A stretch of DNA of 64,000 bases from contig NZ_CP034036.1 in NCBI RefSeq assembly GCF_005484965.1, forward strand, positions 3,162,001 through 3,226,000. Reading direction: 5' to 3'. Position numbers and translations under genes: made by a program. Within the stretch, counting starts at the first letter, position 1; every line of letters starts with the position of its first letter. The notes under the pieces were generated by a model. The model did not search any database and was not told the DNA's origin. It worked only from the letters and a program-made list of their open reading frames with translations. The DNA comes from Brenneria nigrifluens DSM 30175 = ATCC 13028 (GTDB lineage: Bacteria > Pseudomonadota > Gammaproteobacteria > Enterobacterales > Enterobacteriaceae). This document shows positions 17,687 to 27,025 of this stretch, in pieces.

Positions 17687-18613
17687 TCAGGATATTTTTG
17701 TGAGCACGCCGCTTTCCGCCGGCGCGGTGGCGTTTGCCCAGGCTCTGAGTTCGCGCCAGCGCTCATCCCGCGCGTCGGCCAGTTCGCTCAGCACTTCCGG
17801 CGTCAGCGACTTGAAGCGGCCCTGAGCGGAGAAATAGCTTTCCAGCGGCGCAAAACGGTTGGGATTGCGATTGATGGTCAGCACGCCGCGCTGGTATTCC
17901 AGCAGCGGCCACAGCCCGGTATCCACCACGCTTTTCCCCAGCGCTATCGTGCTGTCGCTGGCGCAGCCCCAGCCGGTGGGACAGGGGGCGAAGACGTGCA
18001 GAAACGCCGGTCCGTCGACGGACGCCGCTTTCTCCAGCTTTTTCAGCAGATCGGACGGCTGCCCCACGCTGGCGGTGGCGGCGTAGGGCACATGGTGGGC
18101 GGCGGCTATCTGCAGCAAATCTTTCTTGACGTTGAGACGGCGCGGCGTGAAACCGGTCGGCGAGGTGGTGGTTCTGGCTCCCCAGGGGGTCGCGCCGCTC
18201 TTCTGAATGCCGGTATTCATATAGGCTTCATTGTCGTAGCAGATATAGATAATGCGCTCCTGGCGATCGAACGCGCCGGACAGGGACTGCAGGCCGATAT
18301 CCGCCGTGGCGCCGTCGCCGGCGAACCCCACCACCGGAATATCGCTGATGCCTTTGGCGCGCAACGCCGCCGCCAACCCCGAAAGCACCGCGCCGGTGGC
18401 GGCGAACGGCGCGATCATCGCATTCACCCCCACCGCCATTTGCGGATAGATAAAGCCGACCGCCGACATACAGCCCGCCGGGATCACCACATGGGTTTTC
18501 GGCCCGAAAACCTTCAGCGCCAAACGTACCACCAGACTGCCGCCGCAGCCGGCGCAGGCTTTATGGCCGATAAAGTACTCTTCCGGCGGCAGGTTTTTAA
18601 TCGATATGGACAT
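17687..18613 (-). CDS. 2-oxoacid:ferredoxin oxidoreductase, beta subunit (TPP-binding)
   Basis: 308 residues from ATG 18613 (GGAGG upstream; overlaps the alpha gene by 17 bp). ACAGCGG and later cysteines would hold the proximal [4Fe-4S] cluster; GDGATADIGLQ with YDNEAYMNTG is the thiamine-diphosphate/magnesium motif of PorB/VorB-type subunits. Catalyses oxidative decarboxylation of a 2-oxoacid to acyl-CoA with reduction of ferredoxin. Last gene of the operon. Confidence 0.88.
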   Translation of the reverse strand: MSISIKNLPPEEYFIGHKACAGCGGSLVVRLALKVFGPKTHVVIPAGCMSAVGFIYPQMAVGVNAMIAPFAATGAVLSGLAAALRAKGISDIPVVGFAGDGATADIGLQSLSGAFDRQERIIYICYDNEAYMNTGIQKSGATPWGARTTTSPTGFTPRRLNVKKDLLQIAAAHHVPYAATASVGQPSDLLKKLEKAASVDGPAFLHVFAPCPTGWGCASDSTIALGKSVVDTGLWPLLEYQRGVLTINRNPNRFAPLESYFSAQGRFKSLTPEVLSELADARDERWRELRAWANATAPAESGVLTKIS

Positions 18614-19943
18614 GGGCGTCCTCCCGTTGAGCGGCAACCGCTGACGAAGGCCGATCGGGCTCCGGCGGGTCAATGCCAAGAAAACGCAAATCCGGTTCCT
18701 GCGCCGAGCGCCCGGCCGGCCGGGTTAATTCATCATACAGCCGCACCACGTCCTCCAGCCCGATCTCCTGCCCGCCCAGCCCGGCGATCTGGTTGAGCAA
18801 GCGCGGCACCCGCCCGCCGGTCACGCTGGCGTAATCGAACAGCGCGGATTTGATCTCCACCGCCACCGCGCCCTGCTGACCAAAGGAAATGTCCTTCTCC
18901 AGCACGGCGACGGCCTGTATCCTGCGGGTGCGATGGGCGCCAAACAGCGCGTCGAGCAATGCGCCCTGCGGGAAGGGGCGCAGGTAACGCAAACGCAGCA
19001 GCCCGACCGCCTCGCCCCGCGCGCGCAGCGCATCCACGGCGGCGCGCACCGTACCGGCCACGCTGCCGAGCGTAATCACCACCCGTTCGGCGTCGTCCAG
19101 TTGATAACTTTCGATAACGCCATCGGTAATCCCCTCTTCGCCGCGGCCGAAATGGGCGCGGAAACGCCGGCCGATGGCGGCGATTTCATCTAACGCGCCG
19201 CGCATCGCCTGGTGTTGCAGATATTTGAACTCGGTGTACTCCCCCGGCCCGGCGGTGATCGCCAGGCTTTGCGGATGCTCAAGGCTGAAGGTTCCCGGCG
19301 TCCCCTCGGCAAAAAAGCGGTTCGCAAGGAACGAATCCACCAACGCCTGTTCCGGCAACTGCACCGGCTCGTAAGTATGGGTCAGCACAAAACCGTCCAG
19401 ATTGATCAGCACCGGCGTACGCACCGCGGGGTGTTCGGCCAGCGCATAGGCCTGAATAATCAGGTCCAGACTTTCCTGCGCGGTTTCGGCGTAAACCTGG
19501 ATCCAGCCGCTGGAGAGCTGGGAAAGGGAATCGCTTTGATCGCCATAGATATTCCACGGCAGCGCCAGCGCCCGGTTGGCGTTCATCATCACCAGCGGGA
19601 AACGCCCGCCGGCGCTGTAAGGCAAACATTCGGCCATATACAGCAGCCCCTGCGAGGAGGTGGCGGTAAAGGTACGCACGCCCATCGCCGCGCTGCCCAT
19701 CACCAGCGACAGCGCCGAATGTTCCGATTCCACATGGACGAATTCGGCGTCAAGCTCGCCCTCCTCCACCATTTCCGCCAGCCGCTCCACCACCACCGTT
19801 TGCGGTGTGATGGGATAAGCGGCAATCACCGCGGGGCGGCACAGGCGCACGCCGTGGGCCACCGCTTCATTGCCGCACAGGAACAGGCGCTCGCCCTTAT
19901 GGCGGGTATTCAACCCGCCGCTACCGGCTGAAGATTGACTCAT
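18597..19943 (-). CDS. 2-oxoacid:ferredoxin oxidoreductase, alpha subunit
   Basis: 448-residue PorA-type subunit with AAYPITPQT (domain I, conserved threonine near the substrate) and HVESEHSALS. Starts in the 4-bp overlap with the delta gene. The C-terminal 50 residues are a low-complexity extension. Together with beta it forms the catalytic core. The substrate cannot be read from sequence; the nearby PaaK-like ligase suggests an aryl- or branched-chain 2-oxoacid. Confidence 0.88.
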   Translation of the reverse strand: MSQSSAGSGGLNTRHKGERLFLCGNEAVAHGVRLCRPAVIAAYPITPQTVVVERLAEMVEEGELDAEFVHVESEHSALSLVMGSAAMGVRTFTATSSQGLLYMAECLPYSAGGRFPLVMMNANRALALPWNIYGDQSDSLSQLSSGWIQVYAETAQESLDLIIQAYALAEHPAVRTPVLINLDGFVLTHTYEPVQLPEQALVDSFLANRFFAEGTPGTFSLEHPQSLAITAGPGEYTEFKYLQHQAMRGALDEIAAIGRRFRAHFGRGEEGITDGVIESYQLDDAERVVITLGSVAGTVRAAVDALRARGEAVGLLRLRYLRPFPQGALLDALFGAHRTRRIQAVAVLEKDISFGQQGAVAVEIKSALFDYASVTGGRVPRLLNQIAGLGGQEIGLEDVVRLYDELTRPAGRSAQEPDLRFLGIDPPEPDRPSSAVAAQREDAHVHID

Positions 19944-20392
19944 CGCGGTTCTCCCGTAACGGCATTGTGTTGGCTATCCGTTAATAGCGCGTCGGACTCG
20001 CTTACCATTGTGATGGCGTCTTTAGGACATTCCAGCGCACAGATGCCGCAGCCTTTGCACCACTCCGCCAGCAGGCGGGGATAGTTGTCCCGGGTATTGG
20101 CCAGCGCCCCGTCGGGGCAGAGCAATACGCACAGGTTGCAGCAGATACAGGCGCTGTCTTCGATTTTCGGCCGCGAGGTGCGCCAGCCGCTGTTTTCCGC
20201 CACCAGATAGCCGGAGGAAAGCTGGGGCGAAGCGGGCCAGCGCGCCAGATCGGGTTTTTGGTGTTCGCGCCGTCGGCAGGGGCCGGATAAGGCCACCGGC
20301 AGCGGGTCCTGGCTGGTGCCGCCGCGTCGGGCGCGGCGCGGACGCTCTGCCTCGTCGCCGTTCACGTCGGGGGCTTTGGTCGAATCAGCCAT
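19940..20392 (-). CDS. 2-oxoacid:ferredoxin oxidoreductase, delta (2x[4Fe-4S]) subunit
   Basis: 150 residues from ATG 20392, which overlaps the gamma stop (ATGGCTGA). Two ferredoxin motifs in the C-terminal half: CICCNLCVLLCP and CKGCGICALECP. The first 65 residues are a charged, low-complexity leader unusual for PorD. Passes electrons from the TPP site to ferredoxin. Confidence 0.86.
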   Translation of the reverse strand: MADSTKAPDVNGDEAERPRRARRGGTSQDPLPVALSGPCRRREHQKPDLARWPASPQLSSGYLVAENSGWRTSRPKIEDSACICCNLCVLLCPDGALANTRDNYPRLLAEWCKGCGICALECPKDAITMVSESDALLTDSQHNAVTGEPR

Positions 20393-21029
20393 GCGCCGCC
20401 TCCTGAATCGCCGCCGCTTGATGATGCTCGGCCAGCCACTGCGCCAGCGGAGCGGCGATGTTTTCCTCCGTCCGGGCAAACCGGCCGGCGGCGGCGAACG
20501 CCGCCAGATTACGGCGCACCCGCTCCGGCAGGGGAGCGGGCGCCTGCCAGTGCGGCGCGAATTCGGAAATAATCGCTTTCTCAAGCGCCGCGGGCGGCAG
20601 CAGGGAGAGCACGCCGTTGAGTATGCCGAGCAGCACGGTGTTGGCATGCGGGCTTCCCAGATGATGCTCCGCCAGCGCACGCGCCGGCACTCGCCACCCC
20701 AGCCCGATGGGCAGGCGCTGAACCCCCTGCTCCTGTTTTGCGTCGATAAGAATCAACGCGCCGGCGGAAAGCTGCTCTGCGCGCAGCTGCGGCAGCAGGG
20801 TTTCATCCATCACCACCGCCACCTGAGCCTGGCGCACCGGGCTGCGATCGCGGATCGGCGAACGGGACAAACGGGTATAGGCATAAACCGGGGCGCCCCG
20901 GCGTTCCGGGCCGAAAGAGGGAAAGGCCATCGCTTCCAGATCGGCAAAACGCACCGCCGCCAGCCCCAGCAGCCGGGCGGCGGTAAACGCCCCCTGACCG
21001 CCCCGCCCCAGCCAGAGAATATCAAGCAT
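20385..21029 (-). CDS. 2-oxoacid:ferredoxin oxidoreductase, gamma subunit
   Basis: 214-residue PorG/VorC-like subunit beginning ILWLGRGGQGAFTAARLLG, with FGPERRGAPVYAYTR, both hallmarks of the gamma domain. Subunit order gamma-delta-alpha-beta matches four-subunit anaerobic oxidoreductases. It follows the CoA ligase gene after 125 bp. Confidence 0.87.
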   Translation of the reverse strand: MLDILWLGRGGQGAFTAARLLGLAAVRFADLEAMAFPSFGPERRGAPVYAYTRLSRSPIRDRSPVRQAQVAVVMDETLLPQLRAEQLSAGALILIDAKQEQGVQRLPIGLGWRVPARALAEHHLGSPHANTVLLGILNGVLSLLPPAALEKAIISEFAPHWQAPAPLPERVRRNLAAFAAAGRFARTEENIAAPLAQWLAEHHQAAAIQEAAHG

Positions 21030-21154
21030 GGCTGCGATCCCGGATATGGTTAAAAGAAGGAGGGTTATCCCCTAACGAAAGGTGCTGACTGAATCCGGAC
21101 ATGACGCCTTCTTGCCCCTGAAATCTATTGGGCATGATAGTGGGTAAATAAAAT

Positions 21155-22486
21155 CTACAGCGCGCAGGCGCTGCGGGTATCAATCACGCGTTTCGCTTTA
21201 TGGGTGTGGCGCGGCAGGATTTCCGGCGCCAGCAGCAGCACCCGTTTGGGACGTACGCCAAGCCGGGTTTTAATCTCCTGACGCAGGTACTCTTCCAGTC
21301 GGCTTGCGTCTTCCGGGTTGCCGTTATGTTCGACTTCAATGTCGAAACGCGTCAGGTGCTCTTCTTCATATAGCGTAATGCGGTATTCGCCATTAAGTTC
21401 CGGCGTGGCGCGCACAATCGCTTCCAGATCGCCGGGGAAAACATTCACCCCGGAGACGATAAACATATCGTCTTTACGTCCGGTGACCGTAATGCGCACA
21501 TGGGTTCGGCCGCAGGCGCAGGGGGAATGGTCGGCGACGATGATATCCCCGGTGCGGAAACGGATCATCGGGCGCGCCTGTTTGGTCAGCGAGGTCAGCA
21601 CCATTTCGCCGGGCTGGCCGTCCGCGACCGGCTCATCGGTGGCCGGGTCCAGCACTTCCAGCAGGATATCGTCTTCCACCAGATGCAGCCCGTCCTTCTC
21701 CTCGCAGGAACCGGCGCAGGCGCCGTAAATATCGGATATGCCGTAAAAATCATACACCTGAGCGCCCCACCGCTCTTCAATGGCCTGACGGGTCGCTGGA
21801 ATCGAGCCGCCGGGCTCGCCGCAGACGATAATGCGCTTCATCGCCAGATCCCGGTGCAGATCGATCCCCTGGGCGACCGCGGTTTCCCCCAGATGCCAGG
21901 CATAGGAGGGCGTGGTCCAGGTCACGGTGGGCTGGAAGGTTTTCATAATATACAGCAGGCGATCGGAGGGAATGGTGCCGGCCCAGAAACAGAGCGCTCC
22001 CAGCTTCTGGGCGCCGATAACATCCGGCCCGCCGACAAACAGCGTGAAATTGAGCGCGTGCACGTAACGATCGTGCGGGCGCATGCCCACCGCCCAGAAC
22101 AGCCGCGCCTGAATATCCTGATAGCGTTCGAAGTCGTCCGCGCTGAACGGACTCAGCGTCGGCACGCCGGTGCTGCCCGACGAGGCGGAGACAAACACCA
22201 CCTGCTCTTCCGGCACGGCCAGAATATCCCCCAGCAAGGGGGCGGCGTCCTGCCGCTCTCTTTCAATCTGCTTGTCGATAAAAGGGTAACGGCGCAGATC
22301 GTCCAGCCGGTGTAAATCATCAGGATGGACGCCCGCCCGCTCAAACGCCTCCCGGTAGTAAGGAGAATGGGCATAGGCATGGGCGACGGTGTTTTGTAAC
22401 CGTTGCAATTGCAGCGCCTCAAGTTCATGACGGGGTAATATTTCCACCTCATCCCAGTAACGCCGATAGCTCGTTTTCGTCATCAC
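21155..22486 (-). CDS. phenylacetate-CoA ligase-like AMP-forming ligase
   Basis: 443 residues, PaaK family by length and motifs: ATP-binding SASSGSTGVPT (100-110), YGISDIYG, and the C-terminal RKDDMFIVSGVNVFP hinge region. Forms an acyl-CoA from an aryl or other carboxylate, CoA and ATP. In anaerobes such ligases accompany indolepyruvate/arylpyruvate oxidoreductases. Separated by 7 bp from the MetQ-like gene upstream. Confidence 0.87.
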   Translation of the reverse strand: MMTKTSYRRYWDEVEILPRHELEALQLQRLQNTVAHAYAHSPYYREAFERAGVHPDDLHRLDDLRRYPFIDKQIERERQDAAPLLGDILAVPEEQVVFVSASSGSTGVPTLSPFSADDFERYQDIQARLFWAVGMRPHDRYVHALNFTLFVGGPDVIGAQKLGALCFWAGTIPSDRLLYIMKTFQPTVTWTTPSYAWHLGETAVAQGIDLHRDLAMKRIIVCGEPGGSIPATRQAIEERWGAQVYDFYGISDIYGACAGSCEEKDGLHLVEDDILLEVLDPATDEPVADGQPGEMVLTSLTKQARPMIRFRTGDIIVADHSPCACGRTHVRITVTGRKDDMFIVSGVNVFPGDLEAIVRATPELNGEYRITLYEEEHLTRFDIEVEHNGNPEDASRLEEYLRQEIKTRLGVRPKRVLLLAPEILPRHTHKAKRVIDTRSACAL

Positions 22487-22493
22487 ACTACCC

Positions 22494-23342
22494 TTATTTC
22501 TGTCCCAGTTTCGTTTGCAGCCACTGCGGTTTCTGGAAGTCGCGGAAGATATATTGCGGATCCTGTATCACCGCGGCGAATTCCGGGGATTCGATAACCG
22601 CCTTGATATCGGCGGCGAACGGCTTGTTTAAATCTTCGGTACGCACCGCCACCAGGTTTTTAAGCTCTTCATCAAGCTGTTCCAGCGCAATGGCCTCCGA
22701 CAGTTTCAGGCCCGAGGCAATGGCGAAATTGCCGTTCACCAGCGAGGCGGCGGAACTCTCCAGCGTTCTTGGCAATTGCGCCGCCTCCAGAGGTCTGAAC
22801 TCCAGCCCTCTGGGATTACCGCCGATATCTCTTATCGTGGCTTTGGTCGGGTCGATATCCCCTTTCAGGGTGACCAGATCCAGCGTCTCCAGAAAGCGGA
22901 TGCCGCGCGCCAGATTGGTGGGGTCGTTCGACAAGGTCACCACATCGCCGCGCTTGAGTTCATCCAGGCTTTTAATCCGTTTTGAATACAGGCCCAGCCC
23001 GGCGGTGGGCACATTAATCAGCGGCGACAGCTTCAGTCCCTTGTCGGCGGAAAACTTTATCAGATAAGGACGATGCTGAAATAAATTGGCGTCGATGCTG
23101 CCGTTCGCCAGCGCCAGGTTGGGCTGCACATAATCGCTGAATTCGGTGACCCTGACTTTATAACCTTTCTGCTCCAGCCCCGGTCGGATGGCGAATTTAA
23201 TCATATCGCCGTAAGGGCCGGGCGCCACGCCGAACACAATCGTCTGCTGTTGCGCCCGCGCCGTATGGGAATGCATAAAAATAACGCCGGCCAATAAGGA
23301 CAGCAGCAAATATAAATATCGGGTGTACTTTCCTGAAATCAT
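22494..23342 (-). CDS. MetQ/NlpA-family substrate-binding protein, orphan
   Basis: 282 residues; hydrophobic signal 1-30 ending ARA without a lipobox cysteine, so apparently a soluble periplasmic protein rather than the usual NlpA lipoprotein. Core IVFGVAPGPYGDMI and NLFQHRPYL segments are typical of the methionine-binding MetQ family. No MetN or MetI partner lies in the window. First gene of the CoA ligase-oxidoreductase operon, so it probably delivers the substrate or its amino-acid precursor. Confidence 0.82.
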   Translation of the reverse strand: MISGKYTRYLYLLLSLLAGVIFMHSHTARAQQQTIVFGVAPGPYGDMIKFAIRPGLEQKGYKVRVTEFSDYVQPNLALANGSIDANLFQHRPYLIKFSADKGLKLSPLINVPTAGLGLYSKRIKSLDELKRGDVVTLSNDPTNLARGIRFLETLDLVTLKGDIDPTKATIRDIGGNPRGLEFRPLEAAQLPRTLESSAASLVNGNFAIASGLKLSEAIALEQLDEELKNLVAVRTEDLNKPFAADIKAVIESPEFAAVIQDPQYIFRDFQKPQWLQTKLGQK

Positions 23343-23842
23343 TTAATTACTTCCCAAATCAAATAAATTAAACAGATACCCGCTTTACGGAGTAGGCGTC
23401 ACAAAATAGATAACCGAAAAAAAACGCTATCAATAAACGCGGGGAAAAATAAATCACTTGATCAACTATCATTATATAAAAAATGGAATTAGATATTGTC
23501 GTTACTCCTTTGTTAAAAAACACCGTTTTTATACTCGTTGTTATCAAAGAAACGCTCTTATCGGATTTTTTATCCAACAAAATATTATAGGATATAAAAA
23601 CTTACCTGAAATAATCCCCCGCCGATGATTTACCCTATCTGATAACCAATCTTATTACCTTAGATGAAAATTGATCGGCATCATATTTTCCAGCGCGGCG
23701 CGCCTATGAGGTCTTACTGGGAACGGATTATTCCGTACCAGTCATTTCTGACTGGCGGGAATAATAACCAATAAAAATGCTAAGCTGGCAAGGCGTTGTT
23801 GCGTTTTGCCTCGCCAACGACGCTGATGATTGATTATCGCGG
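23343..23842. other. AT-rich intergenic region with promoter of the MetQ-like operon
   Basis: About 500 bp, clearly richer in A+T than its surroundings. It must hold the promoter for the minus-strand MetQ-like operon. I found no convincing sigma-54 site, riboswitch or protein-coding frame; a 70-codon frame at 23368-23580 lacks recognisable features and I leave it out. Confidence 0.5.
23728..23764. repeat. hairpin downstream of the creatininase gene
   Basis: Inverted repeat TTATTCC-GTA-CCAGTCA, loop TTTC, TGACTGG-CG-GGAATAA: two 7-bp stems with a small internal loop. It lies 79 bp after the creatininase stop on the minus strand. No T-tract, so a weak terminator or an operator is possible. Confidence 0.4.
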
Positions 23843-24745
23843 CTAATAGTCAACGCTGAAGCGCGGTTTCTCGGGGCGGGTTTTGACATCCACTCCCGGG
23901 ACTTCCGCCGGCGCGTAGTGGGTTTCCAAATCGCGGATCAGCGCCAGATAGCGGTCCGCCGCCTTGCTTAATATCTTGCGCCCTTTTTCGGCGCTGGCGG
24001 TGAGGATATCCTCGGTGCGCCCCAGCCCGCCGAGACTTTTATGGCCCGCGGCGGGAATCGGGATCCAGGTGGCGATATCCATTACGCCGAATGTCTCGGT
24101 TTCATCGTGGGTGACGGAGCGCTTGAGCAAATCACGATCGAGCAGCGGTTTCAATTCATGCCCGGTCACCGTATCCAGTTTCACCAGTTCGGGCCGCACA
24201 AACAGCACGTTGCTGGTTTCCTCTTCCCCGGCGTGATAGAACGGCGTATTCAGTTCGTCGCGCAGCGTTTGCGCCGCCAGCTCCCAATAGGTGGCGCCGC
24301 CGATAAAGATCGCCTTCCCCTCCCGGCGCAGTTCGGTCGCCACCTCATGGGCGATAACCTGGAAATTCGGCTGTTGTCCGTGTCCTTGAATAATAATGAC
24401 TTTACGGAAACCGGTCGCCCACAGTCCGCGCACGATATCCTTAATCAGCGCATGCATGGTGGCGTGGCCGATGGCCAGCGTGCCGGGGATCGGATCGCCG
24501 TTGACGTCGTAATGGAAGGTGGGCGACGCCCCGGCTCTTATCGGCGTCGGCAGCAACGCCGGCAGACCCGTTTTACGGCTTAATTCCGCCGCAATCCATT
24601 CGGCGGTAAAGATATCCGTTCCCAGCGGCAGATGGGTGCCGTGCGCTTCGGTGGTCGCCACCGGAAGAATGATTATTCCGCGCGTCTCGGCGCTTTCAAT
24701 CGCCTGATCCAATGAAAGTTCATCAAAATGAATCGCATCCGTCAT
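23843..24745 (-). CDS. creatininase-family amidohydrolase
   Basis: 300 residues. Metal-binding motif TEAHGTHLPLGTD (Glu33, His35, His38, Asp44), GHGQQPN and HAGEEETS, as in creatinine amidohydrolases and the MftE/FAPy-deformylase relatives. Opens cyclic or linear amides using two metal ions. Substrate unknown. Divergent from a Dpp-type importer whose cargo it may process. Confidence 0.85.
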   Translation of the reverse strand: MTDAIHFDELSLDQAIESAETRGIIILPVATTEAHGTHLPLGTDIFTAEWIAAELSRKTGLPALLPTPIRAGASPTFHYDVNGDPIPGTLAIGHATMHALIKDIVRGLWATGFRKVIIIQGHGQQPNFQVIAHEVATELRREGKAIFIGGATYWELAAQTLRDELNTPFYHAGEEETSNVLFVRPELVKLDTVTGHELKPLLDRDLLKRSVTHDETETFGVMDIATWIPIPAAGHKSLGGLGRTEDILTASAEKGRKILSKAADRYLALIRDLETHYAPAEVPGVDVKTRPEKPRFSVDY

Positions 24746-25297
24746 AAATACCTCGTTAAAATTGGCAAATTTTTATTATTTACGGTATAGGCGGCCGGTT
24801 GCATTCAGTGATAATTATTTCCCCAACCGTTAAAGACTTATTTAACCACCGGCGGCCTGAATTTATTCTCTCGACCGCGCTTACTATGGCAGAAATATTA
24901 TCCACCCTATAAATAACAATATTTCATGACCTAATGAGAAAAATCATTTTTGATTGCAAAATTTATTTAATTACCAACCAACGGCGATTTTTATAAAAAT
25001 TATTTTATGACGATATATTCTGATTTTAATTTAAACGACAAAATTGATCGGTATCATATTTTTATATAATCACGATTTAAAATATAATGCGAAAAATCAA
25101 ACTTTATAAACGGGATAAAAGCATTGACTCCCCCACCGTTTCGCCTGCTGGAAGGGTTCGCCCGCACCGTCAATTAAGATAACCGCCATATAATTACGCA
25201 ATATAACTAATATCAAACTGTCCTAAAGAACCGGCGGCCAAAGCGATTAAAGTATCGAATAATTTGGCGGCCAACGACCTGCAACCAAGGTATCTGG
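24746..25297. other. AT-rich divergent promoter region
   Basis: 552 bp between the creatininase gene and the fused-ATPase operon, very A+T rich from about 24880 to 25090. Promoters for both directions are expected here; I see no confident consensus operator or sigma-54 site and no gene. Confidence 0.45.
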
Positions 25298-26980
25298 ATG
25301 ACGGCATTACTCGACATAAAAGGACTGAGCGTTCATTTCGGCGCGCATACGGCGGTGGATAATCTTGACCTGCAAATAGCCGCGGGAGAGATGCTGGCAC
25401 TGGTGGGGGAATCCGGCTGCGGCAAGTCCACCACCGCACTGAGCATTATGCGGCTGTTGCCCAAACAGGCTTCGCTGAGCGGCGCCATTCTGCTGGGGGA
25501 AACCGCGCTGCTGCGCCAGAGCGAAAAACAGCTCGCCGCGCTGCGCGGCAACGATATCTCGATGATTTTTCAGGAGCCGATGACCTCGCTGAACCCGGTG
25601 TTGACCATCGGCCAGCAGGTCGCCGAGGCGCTGACCCTGCACCAGCCGCTAAGCCGGGCGCAGGCGCGGGAACGGGCGATTGCGCTGCTGGAGCAGGTCA
25701 GGCTGCCCGACCCCGCGCGGCGTTTTAACGATTATCCGCACAGCCTGTCCGGCGGCCAGCGCCAGCGGGTGATGATCGCCATCGCCATCGCCTGCCAGCC
25801 GCGCCTGCTGATCGCCGATGAGCCGACCACCGCGCTGGATGTCACCATCCAGGCGCAAATCCTGGCGCTGCTGGACGAACTGCGCCGCGAATTAAATATG
25901 GCGGTGCTGCTGATCACCCACGATTTAGGCCTCGTCGCCCAATGGGCCGATCGGGTGGCGGTGATGCACAACGGACGCAAACTGGAACAGGGCACGGTGG
26001 ATGAGGTGCTGGGCAACCCGCAGCATACCTATACGCAAGGCCTGCTGCGCGCTTCGCTGCATATGGAGCAGGATCGGCACTATCGCCACTCGCGGCTGGC
26101 GGAAATCCATTACAGCGATAAGGACGGGTTTACGCTCGCGCCGCCTCCGCCGCGTCCGCGCCAATTTCCCAGCGCGCAACCGGATGCCGCGCCGATGCTG
26201 TCGGTCAGAAACCTCACCGTCAGATACCAGGGCGACGGAACCGAGGCTGCGGCGGTTAACGACGTTTCGCTGCATATTCAGGCCGGCGAAACGCTGGGTC
26301 TGGTGGGAGAATCCGGCTGCGGCAAATCGACGCTGTCGCGCGCCATTATGCAACTGGAGACGGCGCAGCAGGGACAGGTGCTGTTTAACGGGCAGGATTT
26401 GCTGCCGTTATCCCGCAAGGCGCTGCTGCCGTGGCGCAAACGGATACAGATGATTTTCCAGGATCCGTACAGTTCGCTCAATCCGCGTCAGCGCGTTGAG
26501 GAGATTCTGGGTTACGCGCTGGCTATCCACGGCCTTAAGGACAAGCGCGAGCGGGAACGGCGCATCCTGCGCATCCTCGATGACGTCGGCCTGCCCCGTA
26601 CGGCGCGCAGCCGCTACGCCCACGAATTTTCCGGCGGCCAGCGCCAGCGCATCGGCATCGCCCGGGCGCTGGTGCTGCGCCCGGAATTGCTGATTTGCGA
26701 TGAGCCGGTTTCCGCCCTGGATGTCTCCGTGCAGGCTCAGGTGCTGAATTTGCTGGTGGATTTAAAGGCGGAGCTGGGGCTGACCTATCTGTTTATTTCG
26801 CACGATCTGGCGGTGGTTCGCTATATCGCCGATCGCGTGCTGGTGATGAACGGCGGGCGCATTGTGGAAGAAGGCGACCACCAGCGCATCTGGCAGCAGC
26901 CGCAGCACCCTTATACCCGTACGCTGCTGGATGCCGTGCCGGGCAGAAGAAATCCCCAGACGCCGGCGGTACTTTTCTAA
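25298..26980 (+). CDS. peptide/nickel-type ABC transporter, fused double ATPase
   Basis: 560 residues with two complete ABC domains, a DppD-DppF fusion like GsiA/YejF. First Walker A GESGCGKS at 37-44, second at about 336-343; each half has LSGGQRQR or FSGGQRQR, a DEP Walker B and SHD/THD switch. Energises the permeases at 28752 and 29747. First gene of a five-gene unit ending in a C-S lyase-like enzyme. Confidence 0.92.
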   Translation: MTALLDIKGLSVHFGAHTAVDNLDLQIAAGEMLALVGESGCGKSTTALSIMRLLPKQASLSGAILLGETALLRQSEKQLAALRGNDISMIFQEPMTSLNPVLTIGQQVAEALTLHQPLSRAQARERAIALLEQVRLPDPARRFNDYPHSLSGGQRQRVMIAIAIACQPRLLIADEPTTALDVTIQAQILALLDELRRELNMAVLLITHDLGLVAQWADRVAVMHNGRKLEQGTVDEVLGNPQHTYTQGLLRASLHMEQDRHYRHSRLAEIHYSDKDGFTLAPPPPRPRQFPSAQPDAAPMLSVRNLTVRYQGDGTEAAAVNDVSLHIQAGETLGLVGESGCGKSTLSRAIMQLETAQQGQVLFNGQDLLPLSRKALLPWRKRIQMIFQDPYSSLNPRQRVEEILGYALAIHGLKDKRERERRILRILDDVGLPRTARSRYAHEFSGGQRQRIGIARALVLRPELLICDEPVSALDVSVQAQVLNLLVDLKAELGLTYLFISHDLAVVRYIADRVLVMNGGRIVEEGDHQRIWQQPQHPYTRTLLDAVPGRRNPQTPAVLF

Positions 26981-27025
26981 AACCAACCTCAAACCGATTA
27001 ACGACAGACACAGGGAATACACACT

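Noticed and set aside
23368..23580. 70-codon minus-strand frame in AT-rich DNA
   Set aside because: No family resemblance or ribosome site; AT-rich DNA readily gives such frames.
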